64,000 nucleotides of DNA from Arcuatula senhousia (taxonomy: Eukaryota > Mollusca > Bivalvia > Mytilida > Mytilidae). The stretch is taken from assembly GCA_963971305.1 (NCBI GenBank), contig OZ020307.1:52449702-52513701 (forward strand). The letters are read 5' to 3'. Made by a program: the position numbers and the translations under genes. Shown here piece by piece: positions 12,126-23,034 of the stretch. The notes beneath the pieces were generated by a model. It had not been told where the DNA came from and did no database searches. It saw only the letters and a list, made by a program, of their open reading frames with translations. Within the stretch, counting starts at the first letter, position 1, and each line of letters opens with the position of its first letter.

Positions 12126-12210
12126 GGTCCTCTGACTATTAGTCCGGTTCCACTTTCTGCCAGAGATCCAGATACATTTAATAATACAATCATCTACAAC
12201 CTGGAACCGG
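12126..12210 (+). CDS. Cadherin-like gene, EC2 exon
   Basis: The 85-bp exon lies between acceptor CCATTTTAG and donor CGG|GTAACT and is entered in phase 0, left in phase 1. It encodes GPLTISPVPLSARDPDTFNN then TIIYNLEP. The ARDPD ... N-x-x-I-x-Y-x-L run is the D-x-D / Y-x-I signature of a cadherin repeat. No further exon of this gene could be recognised before the assembly gap at 13,811, so the gene is incomplete; the transmembrane and cytoplasmic parts are not seen. Confidence 0.7.
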
Positions 12211-12402
12211 GTAACTAACTAGTGATTCGCAAATCGTTAACTCAATTTAAATTGCAGTAAGAAACAATATTCAGTATAAAAGATTTTTCGGCAATATATT
12301 TTGCTCTGTGTCACGCGCATATATGTTATTTAAGACTCGTCAGGTGAGCTTTAGCCAAAAGGAAGAAAATCCAAAAAGCTTTGCGAATATATAGAAAATG
12401 AT

Positions 12403-12856
12403 TAATAGGGACGTAAGTCCCTTAATTATCGGTAAAACAATAACAAAGTGTATTTGTATGGGGTCATGTGACTTTGCACATGACTCATATGCTTCAATTT
12501 GAGAAGTCAAAATTAAAATCACTTTTTTGGGGGTACATTAGTGTTCTTCTAATTTCTAAAACTGCCAATTATTTTAATTTACTTTTTAAAAATAACAAGC
12601 GTTCTGGTTGCCGTTTCATTAAGCAGGCGTTAGCTAAACGTACAAGTTATTCCATAAAAATATAATGGGATAACGAGCACGTTAAATAGCGATCGCTTTA
12701 TGAAACCGAAACGGCACCTTGAACTGTTTTGAACAGCTGTGCAAGAAATATTTTTGCCACAGCAGGGGGGGCAATTTCCTGACTGCCTCACCAGGGGTGG
12801 CAAGCCTCCTGTAAATGCATCACTGCCAATGTAGATTTACTTACGTCCCTAAGTCA
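12403..12856. repeat. Possible small element bounded by GGACGTAAGT / ACTTACGTCC
   Basis: AGGGACGTAAGTCCCTT at 12,407-12,423 and CTTACGTCCCTAAG at 12,840-12,853 form inverted ends about 430 bp apart. The interior includes GCCTCACCAGGGGTGGCAAG-type text and no coding frame. No target duplication could be fixed. Confidence 0.3.
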
Positions 12857-13810
12857 GGCCGTGACTAACTCATACTAACAATTAAATATAAGTAAATCTT
12901 ATATTTTTGTTAATCTACATTTTACAAAATTGTTTGACATAATATATCAAAACATCTTTTAAGCAATTTCACGGAACACGCTAGGTAACACAAAATTGTA
13001 CTGTTAATTTTCTTCAAAACTTGCTGAAATATTTATTCTCATGAACCGCTAGCTTTTTAAAGAAAATTATCATCGAATATAAAGAAATTTTAACTTTTCT
13101 GTTTTGGCCAATGATATCCGTGACCACATATGTGTTAATGTGACTGAAAACAGAACAATTTGTATATCTAAGGTGGACTTCACTCCCTTATTCAAATCTT
13201 CACTGATGTGCAGATGGGTCCAAACCTTATCTATATATGCAAACTAAACTGAAAAAGTAAACCAGAAGTTTGTTCTATGTTTGCTTTTCAGCTGGTTTTG
13301 TTTCCTTTGACAGAACCGTGCTCGTTGTCTTCAAAAAAGTTTTAAGGAAACATCACTCTTGTTTTGGATTGGTTTAATTTGCTTTTTATACTGCTTGTTT
13401 GGTAAGATCAGATCAAACTTACAATTAAGTTTGGTTTACTTTAAGGATGATCAAACCACATCAGACAAAAGCAAACCATAACAGGATTATGGTTTGATTT
13501 GCACTATTAAGATCAATCGTTTTAAGAAAAGACCTTGATAAAGATTAAATTGAAGTTTTACTCATCTGCCAGTTCAGTGACTCGATTTGATTTGATCTCT
13601 ATATGAATTTCCTAAATGATGCAAACACCACATCTTAGATAAACCAACCAAAACAATGGCCATCTTCCTCCCATAAACAAACCAGCAATCTGGTTTGATT
13701 GGTGAAAGCAAACAAAACAATCGTTTTATCTAGTTTGCTTTGTTCTAGTTTCCATCTTAACCAAATAAGAAAAAGGGAACAACTGGTTTCTTTCAGCGAA
13801 CTATGAATTG

Positions 13811-14010
13811 NNNNNNNNNNNNNNNNNNNNNNNNNNNNNNNNNNNNNNNNNNNNNNNNNNNNNNNNNNNNNNNNNNNNNNNNNNNNNNNNNNNNNNNNNN
13901 NNNNNNNNNNNNNNNNNNNNNNNNNNNNNNNNNNNNNNNNNNNNNNNNNNNNNNNNNNNNNNNNNNNNNNNNNNNNNNNNNNNNNNNNNNNNNNNNNNNN
14001 NNNNNNNNNN
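13811..14010. other. Assembly gap of 200 N
   Basis: Undetermined bases. The 600 bp to its left is rich in TGGTTTG and CAAACCA words on both strands, which may be the repeat that broke the assembly. Both the cadherin-like gene (from the left) and the cysteine-rich gene (from the right) run towards it. Confidence 0.95.
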
Positions 14011-14201
14011 AACACGTTTAAGTAAGTTTAAAAAAAAGCCGATTGTTATCTGTGCTATTAGACAACAAGAATTATATTGTGTCTTGGTATTAGAACGTTA
14101 ATATTTTAGCAAATCAACCAACATGACTAATTGCTTTACAGTGTTTGCTTGCACAGTACGCACGTGTAAGTTATCAACAAGAAAAAATAATAAAGGTATA
14201 C

Positions 14202-14319
14202 CTGCAGTCGTTCTCGATTGGGTGTTGTTTGAGGTAATCGAGAACACCCTCAAGACAACTGAAATATGTAGGCAGGATACTATCGTCTTGTAAAGCACAC
14301 CGTAACAGACTGGCAATGT
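14202..14319 (-). CDS. Cysteine-rich protein gene, exon 3 of those seen
   Basis: On the minus strand the exon is preceded by acceptor TTTTCCTGTCGTAG and followed by donor CAG|GTATAC. Its 118 bp enter in phase 1 and leave in phase 2, encoding IASLLRCALQDD, then YFSCLEGVLDYLKQ and ENDC. Its first split codon (G plus AC) is completed by the preceding exon to give Asp. I do not recognise the family. The spaced Cys, amphipathic helices and lack of hydrophobic segments suggest a secreted or extracellular helical domain. The gene continues towards the assembly gap. Confidence 0.6.
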
Positions 14320-14901
14320 CTACGACAGGAAAAATATATAAACAATAGTCAAGAAAACACTTTTTTATTACTCACATATAGCATGTATAGAGAAAATACG
14401 AATCATTCTAAACCCATCATATTCATCCAAAGTAAATAAGGCATATGTCGCTTTATGAAACTGTTATGAGCACCACAGGGACTAGCACTATCTTGTAACA
14501 GTCATACGAAAAACAAAATGGCCTTGTCCCATTTTGGGCATAGAGCGCTCGTAACTATTTTCTTTCGTAAACTTAAGATGTCTGCATTTAATGTTTTTCT
14601 GTAAACTGTTTTATTCTATGTACTTATTCATTTGTCTGTCACGAATGTTTTTACATAGAAAAAAATGACAATATTTTATTTTAATCTGGTTTAAAACAAC
14701 ATGTTTCAATCTAATTTGTTGCATTGGTTGTAGAGTATACAGCTACATGTACGTCCTAAGTAACCTGATTTCACTCTAGTTATCGGATATTTTTTTTATC
14801 TGTTGCTTGTCTGTGCCTTTTTAATAAGTCGTATGCTGCGACTAAGCTTGTTTATTATTTGTTTTAAAGATTTTTGAATTTTACAAAACTTCTTTACTCA
14901 C

Positions 14902-15035
14902 CGTCTTTGTAAACTGTACAGAACTCGGCGGTTACCCGAATAAAGGAGTCGGTATAAGACACAAGATCTTCAGGACAGAACGCCTCTATGTAGGTATAGC
15001 TGTTTTGCATACATGTTGTAATATTTGTAAGATAT
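14902..15035 (-). CDS. Cysteine-rich protein gene, exon 2 of those seen
   Basis: On the minus strand the exon lies between acceptor CATTTTTTACAG and donor ACG|GTGAGT. It has 134 bp, entered in phase 2 and left in phase 1. It encodes YLTNITTCMQNSYTYIEAFC and, after a short stretch, TAEFCTVYKD. NIT is a potential N-glycosylation site, in keeping with secretion. Both split codons match the neighbouring exons, which is the main reason for treating the three as one gene. Confidence 0.6.
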
Positions 15036-15364
15036 CTGTAAAAAATGAATGAAGAAAACTTGGCAGGATGTATGATTGGTAAAACTACATGTAAATGTGT
15101 CTCTTCAGTAATTTTCATGCTCGCCGAAATCTTTTTCTAGAGTTCCCGTTTCGGCCATTAGTGTAATTTTTGTTTCGTTGTTTTTTTATGTTACCAGTAT
15201 TGCAAAGATTTTGATAATTTTTATTAATCCTTTATTTTTGAAATCATTAGAAATTATGTTGTATTTAAATGTTCCAAGGTCACATAAGAGATTTCAAAGT
15301 CATCGCAAGATCACTGCAAGTTTAGGGCGACTTTGAACTTGTGTTATTGTTCAAATAGAAGATA

Positions 15365-15480
15365 ATGAGATGTGGAATAAGTCTACAAAATAAACGATAA
15401 TTTAAAAGATACAGCAGCCTCCAATTTGACCAGCGGTCGCAGCTCGCTGTTTTGCAATTTGTCTTGGATTGAAAATAAGT
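15365..15480 (-). repeat. Solitary copy of the dispersed 3'-tail repeat
   Basis: Reverse-strand copy running from CAATTTGTCTTGGATTG back to GAGATGTGGAATAAG. It includes the GCGAGCTGCGACCGCTGG and GGAGGCTGCTG segments of the tail found after the broken reverse transcriptase gene. It sits in the intron between two exons of the cysteine-rich gene. Confidence 0.7.
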
Positions 15481-15565
15481 TCACATGTGCAAAGGGGGAT
15501 TAAGAAAGAGCATACTAAAGAGGGAAAAAATTGTGTCAAACTGCCTAAAGTTCAATCTTCCCTAC

Positions 15566-15770
15566 TTGCACGCATCGGTAATTATCTTTTCATCTACATG
15601 TATTCTATAGGTATGGTGGAATTCAGTAAATGACAGCTCGCTTCCATTCTGGGCAAAGAAGTGAACATAGTCATGAAGTTGTGGTATCTGCCCACATTGG
15701 AACAACTGTCTGTAATTCCTCTGACACTGGGTATGGTGACCTCTGTTGACATCTGGAATGATGCTTTCCA
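15566..15770 (-). CDS. Cysteine-rich protein gene, exon 1 of those seen
   Basis: On the minus strand the exon follows a pyrimidine-rich acceptor (TTTTTATTCATCTGATAG) and ends at CAA|GTAGGG, a moderate donor. Its 205 bp start in phase 1 and end in phase 2. It encodes ESIIPDVNRGHHTQCQRNYR, then LFQCGQ and FFAQNGSELSF, ending in ITDAC. Read through the donor the frame would stop after two more bases (Lys then UAG), so a terminal exon is possible. However, splicing to the next exon restores the same Lys and keeps the frame open, which favours an internal exon. An upstream signal exon was not identified. Confidence 0.55.
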
Positions 15771-16214
15771 CTATCAGATGAATAAAAACAAAGAAAATTG
15801 TATGTTTTAAAAAAATGTTTCCCCTTTGTGTTGTCAATTTTACATTGTTCATGTTGTTATAATGGTTCGTCGTTCATTGTCTTTTTAATGCAGCCATGTT
15901 GTGTTTTGTGTTATTGCTGGACCTTAACTCCTCACAGAGTTATCGATTCGGGTCGTTCTCCGCCTCGCTCAACCAAGACGGTGAGGTCGTCGTTGGTGAC
16001 TGAGTTTGAGAGCTTTAACGACCAATGACAACACTGTCCCTAAGATCGCAAAGTAAGAGGGGGTTCGGTGCCAACAAGCCTAGCTGATTACCAAACCCAC
16101 ACAATTTTAAATGCCTGTTTTAAGTCAGAACCACTGCAGTTTTTAATTTCTTCGTCATGTCTCTGCCCTTTTTGTCTTTTTCTTTTAGCACTTTTGCGTT
16201 TTATCATCCCATTG

Positions 16215-16630
16215 CTGCTCTAGAATTTGCAAACCGTTTGAACAACGTAATCGAAGATGAGACTCACTTTCTTTTTTGTTGTAAAATTAACGAAAACTGC
16301 AGGAAAATATATTTTGATAAAATTGACATTGATTATTCTTTACAAAACGAAATAAACCTTGATTTAATTTCAAACCTTTTTAAAACAGTCAATGACATTG
16401 AGGACAGGAGACACTTAAGTTTCATTTGTAAGATGGAAGTATGTTATATTTATCATGTCTAAATGTACTTTAACTAACCCTGATTAAAACATTTGTGATT
16501 TACATTGTCTATATAATACCCTGCTTATATAGATATTAATATTACTGGGTACATCACTTGCAAAAGCTGTAGCAGGCGATGTAATTGTGCACAGCTATAG
16601 TGTAATAAAGTGATATAGTATTGAAAAAAA
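16215..16630 (+). pseudogene. 3' fragment of a non-LTR retrotransposon ORF2
   Basis: The reading frame ending at 16,460 carries IEDETHFLFCCKINENCRKI followed by RRHLSFICK. This is the H-F-L-F-x-C portion of the C-terminal zinc-knuckle region that ends many LINE ORF2 proteins; compare QYHYLFVCEH in the full-length copy near 41.97 kb. A 3' UTR follows, containing TAATAAAGTGATATAG near 16,605. The piece is 5'-truncated and non-functional. Confidence 0.55.
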
Positions 16631-17092
16631 AAGTTTCATTTGTACATGCTATTGTAATTTGTTGTATTTTTTTTCAATTTATTGTTTGTAGCCTTTGGCT
16701 TAGATTTAGATTCGATTTAATTTGTTAATTTGTTATTACCTTAATTACAGAATAAGTGCATTAATTGAAGGGAAGGTCGATGAAATTAAATCTGCGTCCA
16801 ACGAGTGTTTTGTTTGTAAACGACTCATGCCTTTATTACATAGATCGAGGCTCCTTGGCCCATAGTTTGGTTAAGCAAAGTTGGGAACATATATAAAAAG
16901 CCAAACATTCTTAATAAGACACTTCTCTGTCTTAGAATACATATATCTTTTTATTTTTACTGTTAATTTAAAAACTCTTTTTTTTTTATTTTCATCTAAA
17001 AACAGTTTCTCTCAAATTATTTGATTTACTGGGGACTTTAACGTCATGACTTTACCACAGCGACGCATGCGACGGTCTATTTTAATTGTGAG

Positions 17093-19573
17093 CAGTAGCG
17101 TAGCTTGCACTGAGGCAACCGAGGCACTGCCTCGGTAGAAAAATTGACAAGTGAAAAAATAAAAGCATGGGGGGGATTCACTCTAAAAATTAAACAAAAG
17201 AACGTTACTCAGAATGTTCCTTGGTTGTTGGTGTAAAATTAAAACAGTGACAGTTGGAGTCAAGTTTGTTGTCAATTCCACTAGTCTTTGCTCAACATAT
17301 TCTTAGGTACAAATGTATGAATTGCGTTCCGGAGCTTTCGCAATCTCTATATAAAACCGGCATGTATTGAACTCGGATGCATGTATATAGTGAAAGCCCG
17401 CATCCCGCACAGCTTTGTATAAATTAAAATAAAGGATCAAAGAACCTGGAAAGTCTTTAGCGTTTTTGAATGCAGGGTAGCCATAAGAACAAGAGGCTCC
17501 CAGGAGCCTGAATCGCTCACCTGGTCTTAATGTCAACCCTTTGAAGACTTTTGTATAGCTAAATGAGCTGAATGTTTAAGCAATAAAAAGCTTTTCTCTA
17601 TCTGCAATAGTTTTCATTCCAAAGCAAAAAACACTATTTTTCAACTTTATAGGGCCATAACCCCTTAAAGGGGTCATCTGACAACTTCGACCCTAAAAAG
17701 ACTTTTGTAGAGCTAATTAAGCTGAACATTTAAGCAAGCAACATCTTTTCTCTATCTGCAAAAGTTTTCTTTCTTTAGGCCAAAAACACTATTTTTTGCC
17801 TTTAAGGGGCCGTAACCACTATAACGGGTCATCTGGCAACTTTGACCCTATGGAAACTTTTGTGGAGCTAAATGAGCTGAACATTTAAGCAAGCAACAAC
17901 TTTTCTCTATCTGCAATAGTTTTCATTCCATAGGCCAAAAACACTATATTTTGCCTTTAAGGGGCCATGACCCCTATAAGGGGTCATCTGACAACTTTGA
18001 CCTTATGGAGACTTTTGTAGAGCTAAATGAGCTGAACATTTAAGCAAGCAACAGATTCTCTCTATCTGCAATAGTTTTCATTCCATAGGCCAAAAACATG
18101 AAAAAATGCTATTTTTCACCTTTAAAGGGCCGTAACTCCCATAAGGGGTCATATGACAACTTCGACTCAATGGAGACATTTGTAGAGCTTTTGATGCTGA
18201 AGCAGTAGCGTGCATCAGATTTCATCTATCTCTTATACTTTTTGATTTACAAGCCAAAAACAGTAGTCTGGCCCCCCTGGTCTATTTTTAGCAACGGCGG
18301 CCATGTTTTTTGACGAATCAAAAATCCCCACGTCAGTTCTGTGGGGGATACCCTAAAGTACCACCAGACCAAATTTGGTTTGAATCTGTGCAGCCGTTTC
18401 AGAGGAGAAGAAGTTTGAAGAAAAGTTAACGACGACGACGACGGACGCCAAGTGATGGCAATAGCTCACCTGGCCTTTGGCCAGGTGAGCTAAAAAACGC
18501 AAGTTGAAGAGTCCACACAGAGCTTGTACGGTACAGTCTCTCGATAAAGTATTTTTTTGACAGTTGTATTGCTAAGCTCAGTGTTTTGACATAACGACTA
18601 ATTCCTGTTGTTAGTACTAATATCAATTCTAATATCTTCACATTACATCTTAAAGTCTAGCGATGAAAGAAATCCTGGAAAGAAATACTTCATGTCAGAA
18701 CCTGAAACCAAGCTATCGTTAGCACTTGTTCTAGCTCATGCGCATAAAGTTATTAATTTTCCGTACGTCCGACTTCCCCAAAGTAATTTTTGTAGGTAGT
18801 GATCCATGCATAGCTGTTCGTACAATTATAGTAATACTTTTTAAAGAAAACTCCAGAATCAATCATATATTGCCCCTACTGGGTGCAATTTTGCAAAAAA
18901 AGATGATATAATATATTCATATTCAACAGTTAATACATAGATAAAGGAATATAGGTGTACGCTAAATAAAATCAGTGGTAACAATAAAGACTGCCAACCG
19001 CCTTTAATGTGATTAGTGAACCCTGCTTGGCTTTTTCCGATCAGTGGTCCCAAATCCAAAATACGAAATACCTCCTTTCTGGATTGAGCAAAACAATAAC
19101 ACTTAAGATGATCAAAGATGAAGTCAAAGGCAAACATAACCTTTTGTGACAAAGATTACTTGCTTAGGACAGACACATACGAATGAAATTTAAACTAGTT
19201 CGTTTTGGCCCTGTGTTGGATAACTTTCATGATTATAAAAATACTGTTCATCGATTAACGAAAGTTATATATGATTTTAATTCAAGGTATACCACATTCA
19301 TACCTAAATTTTACACTTCCAACAAAAGTCAGTTAAATTAATGGTTAAAAAGGGAAATATTCTGATTCAAATATTTCTTTTAATTATAAGCTTTTTGTCA
19401 GTCTCTTATGAAAATGACTTATTGACATCATAAAATCTGTTGGTTTCATACGTAAAATCACATATTTTTTTCCGGCAGGGGGGCTTCGCCCCCCAAACCC
19501 CCCACCAGGGGGCTTCAGCGGCAGCCCCCTGGACCCCGGCCTCGGTAGATATTAAACCCAAGCTACGCTACTG
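17093..19573. mobile_element. 2.48-kb DNA transposon remnant with CAGTAGCGTAGC ends
   Basis: The 15-bp perfect terminal inverted repeats CAGTAGCGTAGCTTG (left) and CAAGCTACGCTACTG (right) are flanked by the 5-bp direct repeat GTGAG (17,088-17,092 and 19,574-19,578). A GC-rich stretch with GGGGGCTTCGCCCCCC lies inside the right end. CAG...CTG ends with a 5- to 8-bp duplication suggest a hAT-type element. No transposase is readable, and about 1 kb of the interior is a later insertion of another repeat family (17,491-18,495). Confidence 0.75.
17491..18495 (+). repeat. Tandem-core bivalve repeat, copy 1 (nested)
   Basis: The element starts AAGAGGCTCCCAGG and ends GCCAGGTGAGCTAAAA. The ends carry GCTCACCTGG / CCAGGTGAGC inverted motifs. 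The interior holds about four to five drifting units of roughly 155 bp, each with GAGCTGAACATTTAAGCAAG and GGCCATAACCCCTATAAGG-like text. A GAC trinucleotide run (18,427-18,445) precedes the 3' end. The same family forms both outer parts of the 31-43 kb inverted duplication, and a fragment lies at 56,715-56,800. Confidence 0.8.
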
Positions 19574-19930
19574 GTGAGTCACATGTCTTGTAAACAAAAC
19601 AGCCAAAATGCAAAAACAAACGCTAATTATATAATTTAAGTAAAATAGTTTAATTTATAAATACTTAATTATAATAGATTAATTATAAAACAAAATACGC
19701 CGATCATAATCCTCAATACAGTTTAAAAAAAAAACAAGGGAGATAATTCATCTGGAAATTGCCCCCAAATTTGGTTTGTATTGTAGACAAAAAGTTAAGC
19801 AGGGGCCCACGTAATTTTTATTGTTTCTTTTTGAAATATGTTGAATGAGATCGATTTGACTAAAAAAATAGAATTTTGTAAAATTTTTCAGACACAAGAT
19901 TTTATGCTTTAGTTACTAAAATACTTTATA

Positions 19931-20101
19931 AACAAACCTTTAAAAGAGGTTCAATATTCTTACAAAAGAAACATCATATATCCAATATTTATATATATTA
20001 TTTAAATATAAACTTTAAAAACAAACCTTTAAAAGAGGTACAATATTCTTACAAAAGAAACATCATATATCCAATATTTATATTTATTATTTAAATATAA
20101 G
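19931..20101. repeat. 89-bp direct tandem duplication
   Basis: Two adjacent units starting AACAAACCTTTAAAAGAGGT (19,931 and 20,020) are nearly identical through ACATCATATATCCAATATTT. AT-rich, no coding content. Confidence 0.85.
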
Positions 20102-20126
20102 CCATTTTGAATTGTAAATAACTTTT

Positions 20127-20335
20127 GGATCGGATGCCCTCACTTCCCTTAACATAGCTGTCAGGTGGTGTTCGAGTCCCGTTTGTAGCTTACCAAAATG
20201 GACTTCCCCATTTGTATGTGATTTAGTATGTCAGTTACCTGCCCAAGGTCGGTGGATTCCTCCCGATACTTTGGTTTCTTCCACCATTAAAGTTGACCAA
20301 AATGGCGGTAAATCCCATCAAACAAACTTACCTTA
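20127..20335 (+). repeat. tRNA-derived SINE
   Basis: A B-box-like GGTGTTCGAGTCCC (20,167-20,180) follows a degenerate tRNA-like head. Downstream is a domain with GGTCGGTGGATTCCTCCCGA and GGTTTCTTCCACCATTAAAG. The same domain, in diverged form, follows the tRNA head of the SINE at 55,155, so this is a SINE family member rather than a tRNA gene. Confidence 0.55.
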
Positions 20336-20984
20336 AAATGCAATTCTTACCTTGTGAGATAAAAACAAAATAGAGTACCAAAAGCATGATGTTAACTGTG
20401 TTCGGAGAAAGTCACAAAATACTATATACCAGTCAGCAACACATGTAAATGTCAAATTTAATGAAATTTAAACAAGAAACTATTATAGAAAATCATTATT
20501 TAGTGACCTTAAAACATGAACATAGAGTAAAACAATACAATAATTTTATATGAAGCATTTATTTCTGATGAAAAATAAACATAATCGTGTTAAAATTTAT
20601 TTAAGATTTTGTTGAAGGCAAAATCATGAAAATGTGCGTCATGATTAACCAAATTTTAACTTTTTATCCTTTTAGCACATATGACGTGCAAAATGTAGGC
20701 GAATTACCGTCTAACCGATATTTAATGATCCGCTGTAATTTGTTCAGACCAAATTTAAAATGAATGAAAAATGCATAAAGTTCTCTTTTCATTCCAGTTT
20801 TAGATTTACAAGTGATTGCAATACTCTGTTACCTTACATGAAGTGTAACGTGAACATTGGCATGTAATATAATTATATGGTCATATTTTCTACATTTAAA
20901 TGTGTTAATATTTCATTTGTACCATTTTTTTTTACGAAAATGTAAAATTTTCAATTTACAGATCTAGAATATGATTACTCTTCG

Positions 20985-21340
20985 TACCTATAGAACCCTT
21001 GTGGGTTCCGGATGGCGAATATGGCCGCAGCTTGTCTACATGTATAAGAGTCCACTAAAGAGCGAAGAACCTGATGTCGGGCCAGGCCATTTAGTCCACA
21101 GGTCGACTGGGATGTGTGCCTCGGCTGGTTGAATGGGGTATCCCTTTTACAATGGATGTCGTGGCCGTCAGGTTATAATGCGGAAGGCCTGACCGCTATC
21201 CATAAAGGTACACCATGGTGTCCCATTCCTCGCACGATAAAGAATCTTGCTGCGGGTTTTGATAAGAGTAGGGACCGAAGGATTCTTTGAAGACGGCTAA
21301 ATCATCCCTTCTTTTTCCAGTGACAGTCTAAACTATCTTG
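20985..21340. repeat. GC-richer dispersed repeat, family unknown
   Basis: The segment starting AACCCTTGTGGGTTCCGG through GGTGTCCCATTCCTCGC is markedly more GC-rich than its surroundings and has no coding frame. It looks like a SINE or MITE body, but I could not find ends or a second copy in the window. Confidence 0.3.
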
Positions 21341-22465
21341 TGTTCCTATTGCCAACACTTCACCACCTGTTCATTTATCACCCATTTGATGTTCATCTTG
21401 CTATCATACATGTTTTGAAGCCAATTTCTTAAGGTAATATCCAACGTTTAATCGAACCCATTAAACTTCTAATTAACTGTTTTCTTTAGGGGGTGGGGGT
21501 GGTGGAGGACGGAATAATGTCCTGTCTTTTTCAATTTTGTTTCCACCCTAACCATTATTTTCTTTCAACTCGGTCCTTATTGATTTTCTGAGAAATGTTT
21601 GTTTTTTTTCATTAACCTGCCTATTTTTTTTTCAATACAGTGGTGATGTCAAATTATCCTGGATGATCATAATCTGTTTTTAAGCTTTTTCCCCCTAGCT
21701 ATGGACTCCGTTTGTCCATCCATTCGTGAGTCTGTATATCCATCCGTCCGTCCATGCGTCAAACTTTTGTTGAAAAAACTACTCTTAGCCACCTGAAAGA
21801 ATTTCGCTGAAATAATGTGGGATTGTCTGTAGCCACATCTTATACACATTGTAACGCCACTTTGATGCAACAATTTTTATTGGAATTATGGGCCGCACTT
21901 TTTTGACACAGCTCCTCTTAGACCGTTGCTCAGATTTTACTGCCAATTTGTATAATTCTTGGTAACCATATTTACGTTGTTGATTATACTACTACACCAT
22001 TTTTATTCGACAAATTTTAAAGGAGGTGCAAGGCTTAATCACTTTTGTACTTTTAAGCCATGGAGAACTGGACACAATTCCTCTGAGATACCAAATTGTT
22101 TTTGCTGAAATATTGTAGGATTGTTTGCCACCATATGTTGTTGACCATATTGAAATGCTATTTTGATTCAAGAGGTTTATACATTGGTAGGACTGATATT
22201 ATTTCAAGTTGACAGAAACATTTTGTTTATGCATCTCCCCTGAAACTGCTTCACATTATTCGTTTGCTTTTTGTAAATTGTGTATTGTTCCTATCTGCAA
22301 CATGACTGCAATACTGGTACTCAATTTTTCGGGTTTTAATTAAATGCGGCAGGGGTCATAGCAATATTTGATATGTCCTTTTTATTAAAAAAATCATCAT
22401 CGCCAATACCACTTTCAATAACAATCAAATAGTCGTGATCTAAATCTTGTTTTATGTCCTTTTAT

Positions 22466-23030
22466 AGCTCGACCACGTATGTGGATAGGAAATAGTTTTA
22501 CCAGGTACGTCCGTAACACTTTGGTTAAGTTCTTGGTGATGGTCCATAACTCGGATACTAGATGTTGGGGATGAATTTTATTTCACTACTTCATATTGTA
22601 GATGTGTCTTGCATTGGTAGCGCTACACCCTCAACTAGAAATTAGGTCACTGTGACCTATATAATAGGCATGAACGACTTCGTTTTAGGTTCAAGGTTTA
22701 GGTCCATATATTTGATAAATTACGTGTTCGGGGTCAATGGTATTTCACCACAAAATGTGTCTTGGTAAGCACTACACTACCTGTTAGAAATCATGTCACT
22801 TTGACCTATATTTTATGCATGTTAGACTTGGGTTATTTTTTTGGTTAAGTTCCATATCTCAGATAATACATGTTAAAGGTCAATGATATTTCTAGATGTG
22901 TGGAGGGTAGCGCTACGTATACACCATCCATTAGAAAATTAGTATACTGTGTAATACATATATAGGTGGTCAATGACATTTCAAGAATAAGAAAGGGTCA
23001 TCCTTAGGCTCATTGACACTTTTCTAGTTC
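22466..23030. repeat. GGTCACTGTGACC tandem-unit repeat, copy 1
   Basis: Drifting units of about 110-150 bp carry AGGTCACTGTGACCTATAT, GGTTAAGTTCTTGG, GGTCCATAACTCGGATACTA and GGTCAATGATATTTCACCAC. It begins AGCTCGACCACG and ends near TTTTCTAGTTCG. The family recurs at 24,810-25,420, at 32,590-33,960 and, inverted, at 34,960-35,560. Confidence 0.75.
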
Positions 23031-23034
23031 GTTT

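Noticed and set aside
13635..14101. Open frames across the N gap
   Set aside because: They consist mainly of undetermined residues.
18859..19152. 97-codon minus-strand frame within the hAT-like remnant
   Set aside because: No transposase motif (no DDE or hAT dimerisation signature); likely chance.
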